Of a DNA stretch of 64,000 bases, positions 8,475 through 18,295 are shown one piece after another (the first letter of the stretch is position 1; every line of letters starts with the position of its first letter). Origin of the DNA: Pedobacter sp. BMA. GTDB taxonomy: Bacteria; Bacteroidota; Bacteroidia; Sphingobacteriales; Sphingobacteriaceae. Location: NCBI RefSeq assembly GCF_001027745.1, contig NZ_LECU01000005.1, positions 310,001-374,000 of the forward strand. The letters are read 5' to 3'. Under the pieces are notes generated by a model, which saw only the letters and a list, made by a program, of their open reading frames with translations, had not been told where the DNA came from and ran no database searches. The translations under genes were made by a program, and so were the position numbers.

Positions 8475-8981
8475 CTAGTGACCTGAATGGCCATCCGCTC
8501 CATGAGCATGTCCGTGAGCCAATTCATCCTGAGTAGCCTCGCGAACGTTCAGGATTGTTCCGCTAAACAATAGGTTTTTACCTGCCATTGGGTGATTTAA
8601 ATCAACAGCCACAGTTTCTTCGTGAACCGCGGTAACACCAGCTCTGAACTGGTTACCATTATTATCTTGCAATGGAATAACATCACCTACAGCAGGAACT
8701 TCGCCACCTGCTTCGGTAAACATTGTTTTTGGCAAATCAGCAAAAGCACCTGGATCAATTTCTCCGTAACCATCAGCTGCAGATAACTCAAAACCATATT
8801 CATCACCAGTTTTTAAACCAGCTAGATGCTCTTCGAATTTAGGCAACATCATGCCTACGCCATATAAAAATACTAAAGGATTTTGCTCATCAGCTTTTTC
8901 AACAAAAACTTGTTGTCCTTCTTCGTTAGTAGTATGCAAATCATAAGTTAATGCAACTACTGAGTTTGGTGAAATATTCAT
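8475..8981 (-). CDS. SlyD-like FKBP-type peptidyl-prolyl isomerase
   Basis: A 168-residue FKBP-type PPIase of the SlyD group. The FKBP half-domains flank an insert-in-flap region: VALTYDLHTTNEEGQ, PLVFLYGVGMMLPKFEEHLAGL (the substrate-binding loop), YGEIDP and VAVDLNHPMAGKNLLFSG are typical of SlyD. The C-terminal tail ends in HGHAHGADGHSGH, a short His-rich metal-binding tail like that of E. coli SlyD. It lies 10 bases after the DUF255 protein gene on the same strand, so both are probably one operon. Confidence 0.9.
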   Translation of the reverse strand: MNISPNSVVALTYDLHTTNEEGQQVFVEKADEQNPLVFLYGVGMMLPKFEEHLAGLKTGDEYGFELSAADGYGEIDPGAFADLPKTMFTEAGGEVPAVGDVIPLQDNNGNQFRAGVTAVHEETVAVDLNHPMAGKNLLFSGTILNVREATQDELAHGHAHGADGHSGH

Positions 8982-8991
8982 TCAGATTGTT

Positions 8992-11001
8992 TTAATGTAA
9001 ATACGCTAATGCTTCCTCAACAGTTTTAACCGGCAACTGGCACACTTTATTTCGGCAAATATAAACTTTTGTTTCATTGCTTTCCTTACCTTTTAACAGT
9101 GGCAGGTTACTTTTTGTTCCACCCAATGTAATTTTATTTGGAATGTAATGATTACTTAACTCCATTTTCACCACATCTGCTTCTAGCCCTGTTATTGCAA
9201 TTTCGTTGGTGCCGTAAATTTCATTCAGCAACTGAATAGCCCAATTCGAATAGGCAGATCCATAACTCTTTATCTTTGGTTCAACAGCAGCCAGCATCAG
9301 CGCAGCTTTTTCAGTATATTTTTCCTCGTCAAATAGCAATCCCAATTTATTTAAGTTGCTCGCCATCACAGAATTGGAAGCCGGAATAACGTTGTCCATT
9401 ATTTCATGCTTTCGGGCAATCAAACTTTCACTTTCTGCAGAGGTGTAAAAGAACATTGGCGACTTAGCATCAGTAAAATTACCGAGAACATAATCTGTTA
9501 ACGCCTTTGCTTCATCGAGCCACGCTTCCTCAAAATCGTATTCATAAAGTGCAATCAAAGCTTCTATTAAAAAGGCATAATCATCCAAAAATGCAGTTAT
9601 CGAGGCTTTGCCATTTTTGAAATTGCGAAATAAACCGCCATTTTGCTGTTTCAAATTACTTAAAATAAAATCAGTTGCTACTTTTGCTTTTTCATAGTAC
9701 TCACCATGATTTAAAATCTGTGCAACATCAGCCAATGCTTTGATCATCATGCCATTCCAGGCAGTTAAACATTTGTCATCCAGCCCGGGCCGTACCCGCC
9801 TATTCCTAACCTCAAGTAATTTTAGCTTAGCTACCTGAACTTTATCATAGAGAACTTCAGGGCTAATACCATATTTTGCTATAATCAAATCATCGTCAAT
9901 GGTTTTTCTTAGAATATTAGCCTGTTCTTCTTCCCAGTTTCCCTCTTCAGTAATGTTGTAATACTCTCCAATCAGTTGAGCATCTTCACCCAGGATACGA
10001 TCAAACTCTTCCTTTTCCCATATGTAGAATTTACCCTCCACCCCTTCACTATCAGCATCCAGCGCGGCATAAAATAAACCCTCTGGCGAGGTCATTTCAT
10101 TAAAAACCCATGAAATACTTTCAGTAACTGTTTGTTTGAAAGAATCAAAACGCGTGCACTGGTAAGCTTCAGCGTAAAGGCTGATTAGCTGAGCATTGTC
10201 GTATAGCATTTTCTCAAAATGTGGAACATGCCAGCGATCATCAACCGAGTATCGGGCAAACCCACCGCCTATCTGGTCATAAATACCTCCCCTGCTCATT
10301 TCTTCAAGGGTATGGCAAACTGCCGTAAACACAGATTGCTCATCCTTTAAAAACCCATATCGGAGCAGAAATACCCAATTGTTAGGTAGGGGAAACTTTG
10401 GAGCTCGATTGTAACCTCCCAGTCCGATATCAAAGTGCCGTTTCCAGGGTTCGACAATTTCGGTTAGATTTAAATCTGTATAGGTTGCCGTTCCCTGCGA
10501 CGGGATAAGTGTTTCACTCTCCTTAATCCCCGCAGTAAGCCGGTCAGCATATTGCAACGCTTTTTCAGGTTCATGCGACCAAAGTTTAGCCACATTCTCC
10601 AGTATATTAATCCAGTCATTTTTTCTGAAGTAGGTCCCCCCATAAACCGGCCGCTGGTCGGGCAGGCAAATGCAGTTTAAAGGCCAGCCCCCGCTTCCCG
10701 TCATCAGCTGAATGGCATACATATAAATCTGATCGATATCTGGACGCTCTTCCCGGTCTACTTTTATGCATACATAATTACGGTTCATCACCTCTGCAAC
10801 CTCATGATTTTCGAAACTTTCACGTTCCATTACATGGCACCAATGGCATGCCGAGTATCCAATGCTTACTAAAATGAGCTTGTTTTCTGCTTTGGCCTTC
10901 TCCAGTGCCGCAGGTCCCCACTCATACCATTCTACAGGATTGTATGCATGTTGTAAAAGGTATGGTGATGAGGCATGGATGAGATTATTGGGTTCGGACA
11001 T
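8992..11001 (-). CDS. Thioredoxin-fold DUF255 protein (YyaL/SSP411 family)
   Basis: A 669-residue protein with an N-terminal thioredoxin-like DUF255 domain (about 1-165) and a C-terminal (alpha/alpha) six-barrel region resembling N-acylglucosamine 2-epimerase/cellobiose epimerase folds. The hallmark [18 protein letters not shown] (about 46-63) carries the Cys-x2-Cys pair, and [14 protein letters not shown] follows. The GGxGGWPLN motif is also seen (SGSGGWPLN would be the family form; here TGSGGWPLN). The family is widespread but its role is not established. Length is normal, so it seems intact. It is followed by the SlyD-like gene. Confidence 0.9.
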   Translation of the reverse strand: MSEPNNLIHASSPYLLQHAYNPVEWYEWGPAALEKAKAENKLILVSIGYSACHWCHVMERESFENHEVAEVMNRNYVCIKVDREERPDIDQIYMYAIQLMTGSGGWPLNCICLPDQRPVYGGTYFRKNDWINILENVAKLWSHEPEKALQYADRLTAGIKESETLIPSQGTATYTDLNLTEIVEPWKRHFDIGLGGYNRAPKFPLPNNWVFLLRYGFLKDEQSVFTAVCHTLEEMSRGGIYDQIGGGFARYSVDDRWHVPHFEKMLYDNAQLISLYAEAYQCTRFDSFKQTVTESISWVFNEMTSPEGLFYAALDADSEGVEGKFYIWEKEEFDRILGEDAQLIGEYYNITEEGNWEEEQANILRKTIDDDLIIAKYGISPEVLYDKVQVAKLKLLEVRNRRVRPGLDDKCLTAWNGMMIKALADVAQILNHGEYYEKAKVATDFILSNLKQQNGGLFRNFKNGKASITAFLDDYAFLIEALIALYEYDFEEAWLDEAKALTDYVLGNFTDAKSPMFFYTSAESESLIARKHEIMDNVIPASNSVMASNLNKLGLLFDEEKYTEKAALMLAAVEPKIKSYGSAYSNWAIQLLNEIYGTNEIAITGLEADVVKMELSNHYIPNKITLGGTKSNLPLLKGKESNETKVYICRNKVCQLPVKTVEEALAYLH

Positions 11002-11126
11002 AGTGAGGTGGTAGGATGTTTAAAAAGTGTATGATGCAATTTATAGACTGTAAATCTATTAATAATCTACAAAGCTGTTTCTATTTAGATTTTGTTTTTA
11101 TACTTTAGATACAAATCTAATGAGAC

Positions 11127-12108
11127 ATGGAGCTGACAAGAAATGACTTATTTAATTCGATAAAAGAGATCATTACACAATCGCGATTAAGGGTATTTCG
11201 TGCGGCTAATTCGGCTTTATTAAAATCCTACTGGCAAATTGGGAAATTAATTGTAGAAGATGAACAACAAGGTAAACAACGTGCTGCATACGGCAATGCT
11301 ACATTAAAAGAGCTTTCAAAACGACTTACCGTTGAATTTGGAAAGGGTTTCGATGAACGAAATTTAAACAATATGAGGTCGTTTTATTCTGCTTTCCCAA
11401 TTTGGTACGCATTGCGTACCGAATTAAGCTGGACGCATTACAGAATCCTTTCCCGTCTTGAATCAGAAGAAAAAAGAAAATTCTATATTGATGAATCTAT
11501 TGTTTCGAACTGGAATAGCCGAGAGCTACAAAGACAGATCAGTAGCTTAACTTTTGAACGCTCGTTGAACAAGCCGAAAAAAAACAAGATTAGCACTAAC
11601 ATTCAGGAGTACATCAAAGACCCTTATATTTTTGAGTTTTTGGGATTAAAACCAGATCATAAATTTACTGAACGAAATCTGGAATCTGCCATTATAGATC
11701 ACTTGCAAAAATTTCTATTGGAATTTGGAAAAGGTTTTGCCTTTGTGGCATCAGCAACATATTGTAACTGATACTTCAGACTTTTACATCGATTTAGTAT
11801 TCTATAACTATATTCTTAAATGTTTTGTAATCATCGATCTAAAAACAACTGCTTTGAGCCATCAAGATATTGGTCAAATTGATATGTATGTAAGAATGTA
11901 CGATGATTTAAAAAGAAATGAAGATGATAATCCCACAATAGGGTTATTGCTCTGTACCGAAAAAGATGAAACTATAGTAAAATATTCCGTGTTAAATGAT
12001 AAAAACGAACTCTTCGCAAGCAAATATCTATTATACTTACCTAAAGAAAAAGAGTTAATTGCTATGATCGAACAAGACAGACAACGCTTTGAGCTAGATA
12101 ATCTATAG
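11127..12108 (+). pseudogene. Frameshifted DUF1016 (YhcG-type) PD-(D/E)XK nuclease gene
   Basis: The first part (11127-11771) encodes 214 residues with the DUF1016 N-terminal domain (SYWQIGKLIVEDEQQGKQRA; ELSWTHYRILSRL). It runs into a stop, and the family sequence continues in the +1 frame from about 11750 to 12108 (DFYIDLVFYN, IDLKTTALSHQDIGQIDMYV, the nuclease core). At the junction GTGGCATCAGCAACAT would read FVA-R-QQHI if CG were restored before the T, so a 2-base deletion is the simplest reading. Both halves are otherwise well preserved, so the break is recent or a sequence error. DUF1016 genes are often mobile; this one sits 2 bases before an epimerase gene. Confidence 0.8.
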
Positions 12109-12110
12109 AA

Positions 12111-13208
12111 ATGAAAATTACCCACACCGAAATATACCGCTTCAGTATACCAATGGAACCCTTTGTAATTGCAACTGGCACCATGCATTTCGCTCAGAAC
12201 GTATTAATAAGAATTTATACCGACAGCGGCATTCATGGCATTGGCGAATGCTCTGCCTTTCCAATGATTGTGGGCGAAACGCAGGAAACCTGTATTGCCA
12301 TGGCTAAAGATTTCGCAGCAATTATTAAAGGTAAAAATCCGCTTGAAATTCCGGAGCGGATGAATGACTTGTTAGGCTATGCCGATCATAATAATACCAT
12401 TAAAAGTGCTTTCGATATGGCCCTCTTCGATATTTCAGCTAAACATGCTGGTTTACCACTGTACAAATTTCTTGGTGGTACTAAAAGAACGATCGAAACT
12501 GACATGACCATAGGCATTGATACGCCGGAAGGGATGGCTCAAACAGCATTAAAATACAAAGCTCAAGGATGCAGGATTCTGAAAATTAAACTGGGCAAAA
12601 AAGTGCATGATGATATTGAAAGGGTAAAACAGATCAGGGAGGCCGTTGGTGACGAAATTATACTTCGTCTTGATGCAAATCAGGGCTGGAGTTTTGACGA
12701 TGCCTTGTTTGCACTTGGATCCCTCGAAAAATACAATATCGAATTTTGCGAGCAGCCCATGCGCACCTGGTACGATGATCAGTTGCCGGAACTGAACGTC
12801 AACTCCCCCATTAAGCTAATGGCCGATGAAAGTTGTTACAACCACCATGATGCAAGAAAACTAATCAACAGTCAGTCTACAACCTACCTGAACATTAAAT
12901 TTTCTAAATCAGGAGGGATTTTAGAAGCACAGAAAATACATGAGGAAGCGTTGCAAACCGGTATAAAATGTATGATTGGCAGCATGCTGGAGAGCAGGAT
13001 AGCATTGAGTGCAAACCTTCACTTTGCGCTGGCAAGTCCTAATGTAGTATTTTTCGACCTGGATACGGCGCTGCTAGGTCATCTGGTGGATCCTTCAGTT
13101 GGGGGGCTTACTTACGACGGTTATTTCCTCGATGTTCCCGACGAACCCGGAATTGGTGCCGAAGCCGATGAATTCTTTTTAGAAAACTGCGAAAGCTGGA
13201 CGATATAA
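12111..13208 (+). CDS. Dipeptide epimerase (enolase superfamily, L-Ala-D/L-Glu epimerase type)
   Basis: A 365-residue member of the enolase superfamily, muconate lactonizing/dipeptide epimerase subgroup. Visible catalytic residues: KIKLG (acid/base Lys about 158-162), RLDANQGW (metal Asp), CEQP (metal Glu), MADES (metal Asp) and KFSKSGG (second acid/base Lys), with the DLD motif (FFDLDTALLG) that binds the dipeptide amino group. The likely reaction is epimerisation of L-Ala-D-Glu or a related dipeptide from murein turnover; exact specificity is not proven by sequence. The ATG follows the broken DUF1016 gene by 2 bases. A GH25 lysozyme lies convergent to it. Confidence 0.85.
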   Translation: MKITHTEIYRFSIPMEPFVIATGTMHFAQNVLIRIYTDSGIHGIGECSAFPMIVGETQETCIAMAKDFAAIIKGKNPLEIPERMNDLLGYADHNNTIKSAFDMALFDISAKHAGLPLYKFLGGTKRTIETDMTIGIDTPEGMAQTALKYKAQGCRILKIKLGKKVHDDIERVKQIREAVGDEIILRLDANQGWSFDDALFALGSLEKYNIEFCEQPMRTWYDDQLPELNVNSPIKLMADESCYNHHDARKLINSQSTTYLNIKFSKSGGILEAQKIHEEALQTGIKCMIGSMLESRIALSANLHFALASPNVVFFDLDTALLGHLVDPSVGGLTYDGYFLDVPDEPGIGAEADEFFLENCESWTI

Positions 13209-13239
13209 GCTCCAGCGCCCAAAAGGGAAACAAAGGGGA

Positions 13240-14121
13240 TTATTTAACCAACATACCAGCCAGTGCCGTGCTGTCTCCACTGAAGGCGTTAAAATCTACC
13301 ACATGCCCGATACCATTTATTTTCGCTTTATCAGAATGTTGCCAGAATTTCCATTTACCCTCAGCCAGTCTTAATTTAGGCTGGTAATAATGCGCAATCC
13401 AAAGTGGGTAGTTATCAAGTTTATCTTCCAGGTAATCTTCGTAAAACTTTAAACCAGTGTATATAATTGGTCTCACCTTAGTTTTCATCTCTACATAGGT
13501 TAGAAAATCAGATAGTTCCAATCGCATTCTAAGGGGTGAAACGCCGTCGAGCGTTTCGATATCTACCACCGGAGGCAAGTCGCCTTTCTCGATATTAACC
13601 ACTTGTAAAAAGAACTTTGCCTGGGCTTTCCCGCTTTTTTTTGGGCGAAAGAAATGATAAGCACCACATACAATACCGGCTTTTGGCGCTTCGCGCCAGT
13701 TTCTTTGAAAATAAGGATCGACTTGTAACAAACCTTCTGTTGCTTTGATAAAGGCGAATCTAATCTTCACTTCGTCTTCCTTCATCTCCTTTACCAGGGG
13801 CCAGTTTATCTTTCCCTGATAATAGGATACATCAATACCGTGAACGCTATACTTTTTAGGAATTTTAATGTTGAAACTTTCATAGGTACGGTAGTTTGGG
13901 TCCTGCCCCCAGTCCCGCACCCAGCGCCAGGTAGATACGAAGCCATTCAAGATGTAGCCGTAGTAAAACGGAGATAGCAGAATAAGAAGCATGCCGGCAA
14001 TTGCCACTTTCAAGCCCAAAGAAATGGATTTGCCTTTCTTCTTCCTTTGCGGTGATTTGCTTTGGGCGGGTTTCCTGGCAACAGGTTTGCGAACAACTGG
14101 TTTTCTTTTCTCTGGCGGCAT
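13240..14121 (-). CDS. Membrane-anchored GH25 lysozyme-like muramidase
   Basis: A 293-residue protein with a basic N-terminal tail (1-35) made of KPVVRKPVARKPAQ-like repeats, one transmembrane helix (about 36-56) and a GH25 domain (about 90-290). GH25 marks: GIDVSYYQGKINW, RFAFIKATEG, GAYHFFRP and PVVDIETLDG (catalytic Asp/Glu pair), WIAHYY and WKFWQHSD. It should cleave the beta-1,4 bond after N-acetylmuramic acid, probably on the periplasmic side. The neighbouring dipeptide epimerase is also suited to murein recycling, though it is on the other strand. Confidence 0.88.
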   Translation of the reverse strand: MPPEKRKPVVRKPVARKPAQSKSPQRKKKGKSISLGLKVAIAGMLLILLSPFYYGYILNGFVSTWRWVRDWGQDPNYRTYESFNIKIPKKYSVHGIDVSYYQGKINWPLVKEMKEDEVKIRFAFIKATEGLLQVDPYFQRNWREAPKAGIVCGAYHFFRPKKSGKAQAKFFLQVVNIEKGDLPPVVDIETLDGVSPLRMRLELSDFLTYVEMKTKVRPIIYTGLKFYEDYLEDKLDNYPLWIAHYYQPKLRLAEGKWKFWQHSDKAKINGIGHVVDFNAFSGDSTALAGMLVK

Positions 14122-14217
14122 ATCTTTTTCGGTGGTGCAAAGTTGGAGAAAAACTAGGGAAATAAAAACTTCTCATCATCCATCTCTTTCCTTATTTTTA
14201 CATCCCCTAATAAAACC

Positions 14218-15435
14218 ATGCTTAAACTCATCCTTAACACCTATAAATCTTCTTTCAGTGGCCTAAGTAAAGAGACCTGGCTGTTGAGCATCGTGATGAT
14301 GTTTAACCGCTGTGGCAGCATGGCCGTACCTTTTATGGGTTTATATGTTACCCAAAGCCTGCACCATTCCGAAACAGATGCAGGATTAATCATTACCCTG
14401 TTTGGAATTGGCTCTATCCTGGGCTCCTTAACAGGAGGAAAACTGACCGATATGATTGGCTTCAGACCAGTACAAATACTATCGTCAATAATCGGAGGAT
14501 TACTTTTTATTGTTTTCTCCACGATAAATGATTTTTCAACGTTATGTATCTTATCGGTTGTCATCAGTTTTTTCTCTGAAGCTTTCCGGCCTGCCAACTT
14601 TACTGCTGTTGCCCATTATGCCAAGGAAGGTACAACTACACGATCCTATTCTCTAAACCGCCTGGCTACAAATATCGGCTGGTCGGTTGGAATCAGTCTG
14701 GCAGGAATCGTTGCTTCTATCAATTATAAACTTCTGTTTCTAGTTGAAGGCAGTGTGAGCATTTTAGTAGGGATATCCATAATGCTATCCTTACCGCAGG
14801 TGAAGGGGTTTATGAAAAAAGCGAAAGAAGAGCGTGCCAGCCTGGTGGTGCAAAAGCCCTGGAACGATGCTTTTTACATTAAATTTATCTTGATTACTAC
14901 TGTATTTATCACTTCCGCTTTTTTGATGTTTAGGGTGGTACCTGTGTTTTTTAAGGATCATTGGGGAATCAATGAAGCCGCTATCGGGGTGATAATGGGC
15001 CTTAACGGCGCAATTATTGCCCTGTTTGAGATGGTGATGATTAATCAGATTGAAAATAAAAGACCTGCCATATTTTTTATCATTATTGGCGCGGTTTTGT
15101 TTGCCTTTTCTTATTTGATTTTGAGCATTCCCTTCGGCTTGCATATTGCAATGGCCGTTCTTACGGTTGTTGTTTTTACTGTTGGTGAAATGTTTGTGCT
15201 TCCTTTTATTAATACGGTTGTAATTAGCAGAAGTAATGTCCACAACCGGGGTCTTTATGCAGCGGGTTATACTTTGAGCTGGTCAATAGCGCAGGTATCC
15301 GGCCCGGTATCTGGCTTTTTTATTGCCAAACATTTTGGCTACAACACCTTATGGGCAATTGTAGCCAGTATTTTATTGTTATGCGCTTTGGGCTTCCGGC
15401 TTCTTGGTAAATCAAATATAGAAATACCTACTTAA
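14218..15435 (+). CDS. Major facilitator superfamily transporter
   Basis: A 405-residue membrane protein with about 12 predicted transmembrane segments. The MFS loop 2-3 motif appears as GGKLTDMIGFRPVQ (about 79-92). The N-terminal half also shows EAFRPANFTAVAHYA, common in multidrug-type MFS carriers such as MdtH. The substrate is unknown. The stop overlaps the stop end of the GH43 gene by 8 bases (convergent). Confidence 0.88.
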   Translation: MLKLILNTYKSSFSGLSKETWLLSIVMMFNRCGSMAVPFMGLYVTQSLHHSETDAGLIITLFGIGSILGSLTGGKLTDMIGFRPVQILSSIIGGLLFIVFSTINDFSTLCILSVVISFFSEAFRPANFTAVAHYAKEGTTTRSYSLNRLATNIGWSVGISLAGIVASINYKLLFLVEGSVSILVGISIMLSLPQVKGFMKKAKEERASLVVQKPWNDAFYIKFILITTVFITSAFLMFRVVPVFFKDHWGINEAAIGVIMGLNGAIIALFEMVMINQIENKRPAIFFIIIGAVLFAFSYLILSIPFGLHIAMAVLTVVVFTVGEMFVLPFINTVVISRSNVHNRGLYAAGYTLSWSIAQVSGPVSGFFIAKHFGYNTLWAIVASILLLCALGFRLLGKSNIEIPT

Positions 15436-16414
15436 ATTTCTGCGCCGGTACACCTTCCTCGGTGATTTTAACCGGAAGGATATTGCCATTTGTGTCGAAT
15501 TTCATTTCGTCAATACAGGTTTCACGGTGATTTCCGTCCGTCTCCGTCAACGGACGTCGGTGATAGACGATATAATATTTGTTCTTTTTCTCATTTATGA
15601 TCAGTGAATGATGGCCGGCTCCCCGTGCAATCGTTGCATCTTGCTGTAAAATTTTACCCACTCTTTTGAATGGTCCGAACGGCGAATCGCTCACTGCATA
15701 AGCAACTGAATAATCAGGACCCGTCCAACCTCCTTCGCTCCACATAAAGTAATATTTACCGTTTTTGATAAACATGTATGGACCTTCAACATAATTGTCG
15801 GGTGTAATTTCCTTAAAGATCGTTCCGTCAGGATATGGAACAAAGCCGGTAAAATCGTTATTTAATTTAGCGATGTTGCAATGTTTCCAGCCACCATAAA
15901 TCAGATAGTATTGTCCGTCTTTATCTTTAAAAACAAACTGATCTATGGGTTGTGCGCCATTGTGAAATTTATCTACCAATGGCTTACCCAAATGGTCTTT
16001 GTAAGGCCCCTCTGGTCGATCAGCCACTGCAACCCCTATTCCTCCTACTTCGTTATCACTTTGAATATCGTTGGCTCCAAAAAACAAATAGTATTTTTTG
16101 TCTTTCTGAACAATCGCAGGGGCCCACATGGCTTTATTTGCCCATTTAACTGCCGCAGTATCTAACACGTGAGGATGTTTTTTCCATTTCACCAGGTCGT
16201 CAGATGAGAAAGCATCTATAAACACCTGCTCTTTATACTTTGCAGAATAGGTTGGATAAACCCAGTATTGGTTATTAAAAACCGCTGCTTCAGGATCAGC
16301 GTACCAGCCCTGAAAAATAGGATTACCCGATTGATTAATCGTTTTAGTACTTTGAGCAAAAGAATTAATTCCAGCCAAAAGTAAAAGAGATGATAATATG
16401 TATTTCATGCCCAC
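15428..16414 (-). CDS. Exported GH43 family glycoside hydrolase
   Basis: A 328-residue protein with a signal peptide (1-20, ending SFAQ) and a five-bladed propeller of GH43 type. Catalytic residues are suggested by WYADPEAAV (Asp base, about 34-42), PIDQFVFKDKDGQYYL (pKa-modulating Asp) and VEGPYMF (Glu acid). GH43 enzymes act on arabinose- or xylose-containing glycans, so a role in plant polysaccharide use is plausible; no SusC/SusD pair is nearby. It probably has its own promoter, since a terminator separates it from metZ upstream. Confidence 0.85.
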   Translation of the reverse strand: MGMKYILSSLLLLAGINSFAQSTKTINQSGNPIFQGWYADPEAAVFNNQYWVYPTYSAKYKEQVFIDAFSSDDLVKWKKHPHVLDTAAVKWANKAMWAPAIVQKDKKYYLFFGANDIQSDNEVGGIGVAVADRPEGPYKDHLGKPLVDKFHNGAQPIDQFVFKDKDGQYYLIYGGWKHCNIAKLNNDFTGFVPYPDGTIFKEITPDNYVEGPYMFIKNGKYYFMWSEGGWTGPDYSVAYAVSDSPFGPFKRVGKILQQDATIARGAGHHSLIINEKKNKYYIVYHRRPLTETDGNHRETCIDEMKFDTNGNILPVKITEEGVPAQKFK

Positions 16415-16497
16415 AATTTAGAAAAAAATCCGGGCTAAAAAAACTGAATATTTTCCGGGAGACCGAGTCAGTTGCTTTGCCGGAGGAGAAAAGCATA

Positions 16498-16531
16498 ATG
16501 CGGTAAACGAATCAAGGTTCGTTTACCGCAT
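16498..16531 (-). terminator. Terminator downstream of the metZ-like gene
   Basis: A 14 bp perfect stem (ATGCGGTAAACGAA and its complement) with a 6-base loop, followed on the minus strand by a TATGCTTTT stretch, 9 bases after the metZ-like stop. Confidence 0.8.
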
Positions 16532-16540
16532 CGTTTATTT

Positions 16541-17707
16541 TTAAGCCAGCGCCTGCTCAATATCAGCAAGAATATCATTGATGTGCTCCAGTCCGATAGA
16601 TAAACGGATAGAACCTTGTTCAATACCTACAACATTTCGTTCTTCTTCACTTAACTTACTGTGAGTACTCGTTGCCGGGTGCGTTGCAATAGAACGGGTA
16701 TCAGCTAAGTTGGCTGAAATTGAAAACATCTTCAGCCCATCCATAAATTTGCTGGCGCCTTCTACCCCGCCCTCAACAACGATGGTAACAATACCGCCAC
16801 CTTGTTTCATCTGCTTTTTAGCAATTTCATGTTGCGGGTGCGATGGTAAAAAGGGGTATTTCACCAACTTAATTTTTGGGTGCTGCTCCAAATATTCTGC
16901 AACTTTTAAAGCACTCTCGCAGTGGCGATCCATACGTACAGCCAACGTTTCCAGACTTTTTGATAGGATCCAGGCGTTGAATGGCGAAAGTGACGGTCCG
17001 CTGTGACGGGCAAAAGCCACTACCTCCGCAATCAATTCTTTACTACCTAGAATAACACCGCCAAGTACACGTCCCTGCCCATCAATATACTTTGTTGCCG
17101 AATGGATTGAGATGTGTGCACCTAATTTAAGTGGCTGCTGGAGGTATGGCGTTGCAAAACAATTATCTACTACCAAAAGCTGATTGTGTTTTTTAGCCAG
17201 ATTTCCTAAATATTCCAGGTCAATGATATCTATACCCGGGTTTGATGGCGTTTCTACAAAAATCATTTTTGTATTGGGTTTAACCAAGCCTTCCCAGTCC
17301 TCGGGTTTGTCTAAATCTGCATAATCAAAAGTAACCCCCCATTTAGAAAACACATTAGTTAGTAGCTGGTGCGTTGATCCGAAAACAGAACGGCTTGAAA
17401 CAATATGATCGCCAGCCTTTAGAAATGCGGCAAAGGTGGTAAAAATAGCCGCCATTCCTGTAGCCGTAGCAAAACCGTCTTCAGCACCTTCCAGCAAACA
17501 CATTTTTTCGATAAATTCTGATGTATTTGGATTTGCATAACGACTATACACATTTCCTTCTTTTTCATTGGCGAAAAGTGCACGCATTTCTTCAGCATCA
17601 TCAAATTTATAACTTGATGTAAGATAAATTGGTGCAGAATGTTCTTTATGTAAACTACGTTCGGTTTGAGTGCGTATAGCTATCGTTTCAAAATTTTCAG
17701 ATTTCAT
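16541..17707 (-). CDS. metZ: O-succinylhomoserine sulfhydrylase-like PLP enzyme
   Basis: A 388-residue Cys/Met metabolism PLP enzyme (trans-sulfuration family). The PLP lysine is in SATKYIDGQGRVLGG (about 205-219), a stretch that resembles O-succinylhomoserine sulfhydrylases, with YSRYANPN, TGMAAIF and VDNCFATP in their usual places. It would make homocysteine from activated homoserine and sulfide in methionine synthesis. Cystathionine gamma-synthase or lyase activity cannot be excluded from sequence alone. OsmC and ispE lie upstream on the same strand with short gaps. Confidence 0.8.
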   Translation of the reverse strand: MKSENFETIAIRTQTERSLHKEHSAPIYLTSSYKFDDAEEMRALFANEKEGNVYSRYANPNTSEFIEKMCLLEGAEDGFATATGMAAIFTTFAAFLKAGDHIVSSRSVFGSTHQLLTNVFSKWGVTFDYADLDKPEDWEGLVKPNTKMIFVETPSNPGIDIIDLEYLGNLAKKHNQLLVVDNCFATPYLQQPLKLGAHISIHSATKYIDGQGRVLGGVILGSKELIAEVVAFARHSGPSLSPFNAWILSKSLETLAVRMDRHCESALKVAEYLEQHPKIKLVKYPFLPSHPQHEIAKKQMKQGGGIVTIVVEGGVEGASKFMDGLKMFSISANLADTRSIATHPATSTHSKLSEEERNVVGIEQGSIRLSIGLEHINDILADIEQALA

Positions 17708-17800
17708 TTTTGTTATTATCAGGATTTTAGTATCAAGATCGAAGTATCGGATATCAAGATCTGGTATTTTATATAGGTCATGTCTTGATAGCTGTCATTG

Positions 17801-18223
17801 CTACTTGCTACCGTTTATTGTATAAGTAAAATTAATTTTTGCAGAGCGACCGAGAATGTTGGATACCGAACAATATTTATCAAAAGTCATGGATAATGCA
17901 CGTTCCACCTTGGTCGTACTCAGGTCACCAGCCAGGTCAAACTGGATATCAATTACATCAAAAATTGGAGGCATCTCCTCTTCTTTGCGTGTAGCCTTGA
18001 TTGCTATTCTGATATCATCAATTACTTCCTTCTGCTTCGTTAATATGTTCACCATATCGATTCCACTACATCCGCCAAGACCAATCAGGAGCATCTCCAT
18101 TGGTCTGAAACCTTTGCCTTCACCACCAATAGCAGCTTTTGCGTCCAATTCGACAGTGAAACCGCTCTCGTTTTCTGCCTCAAAGTTAAATTTTCCGCTT
18201 TTGCGGATGAGATTAATATTCAT
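17801..18223 (-). CDS. OsmC family protein
   Basis: A 140-residue OsmC/YhfA-like protein. The two redox cysteines of the family are present: GLGGCSGIDM (about Cys52) and DKYCSVSN (about Cys118). Such proteins reduce organic hydroperoxides or act as stress proteins. Length is typical. It stands between ispE and the metZ-like gene, with repeat-rich gaps on both sides. Confidence 0.88.
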   Translation of the reverse strand: MNINLIRKSGKFNFEAENESGFTVELDAKAAIGGEGKGFRPMEMLLIGLGGCSGIDMVNILTKQKEVIDDIRIAIKATRKEEEMPPIFDVIDIQFDLAGDLSTTKVERALSMTFDKYCSVSNILGRSAKINFTYTINGSK

Positions 18224-18295
18224 TTCGTTAGTATGAAGTATGAGGTTCAGGGCATCAAGACGTCACGTCTTACACCTAACAACCTTTTACCTTTG

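Noticed and set aside
11740-11771. Programmed ribosomal frameshift in the DUF1016 gene
   Set aside because: The shift needed is +1 and no slippery run with a downstream stem is seen at the junction; a deletion is simpler.
14791-15243. Lys/His-rich 150-codon minus-strand ORF inside the MFS gene
   Set aside because: Antisense shadow of hydrophobic codons; the MFS frame is clearly the coding one.
17731-17790. CRISPR-like repeats
   Set aside because: Only two direct copies and one inverted copy of a 10-base unit; no array or cas genes.
17708-17800. A SAM riboswitch before the metZ-like gene
   Set aside because: The 93-base gap has no SAM-box core or terminator; it holds only short repeats.
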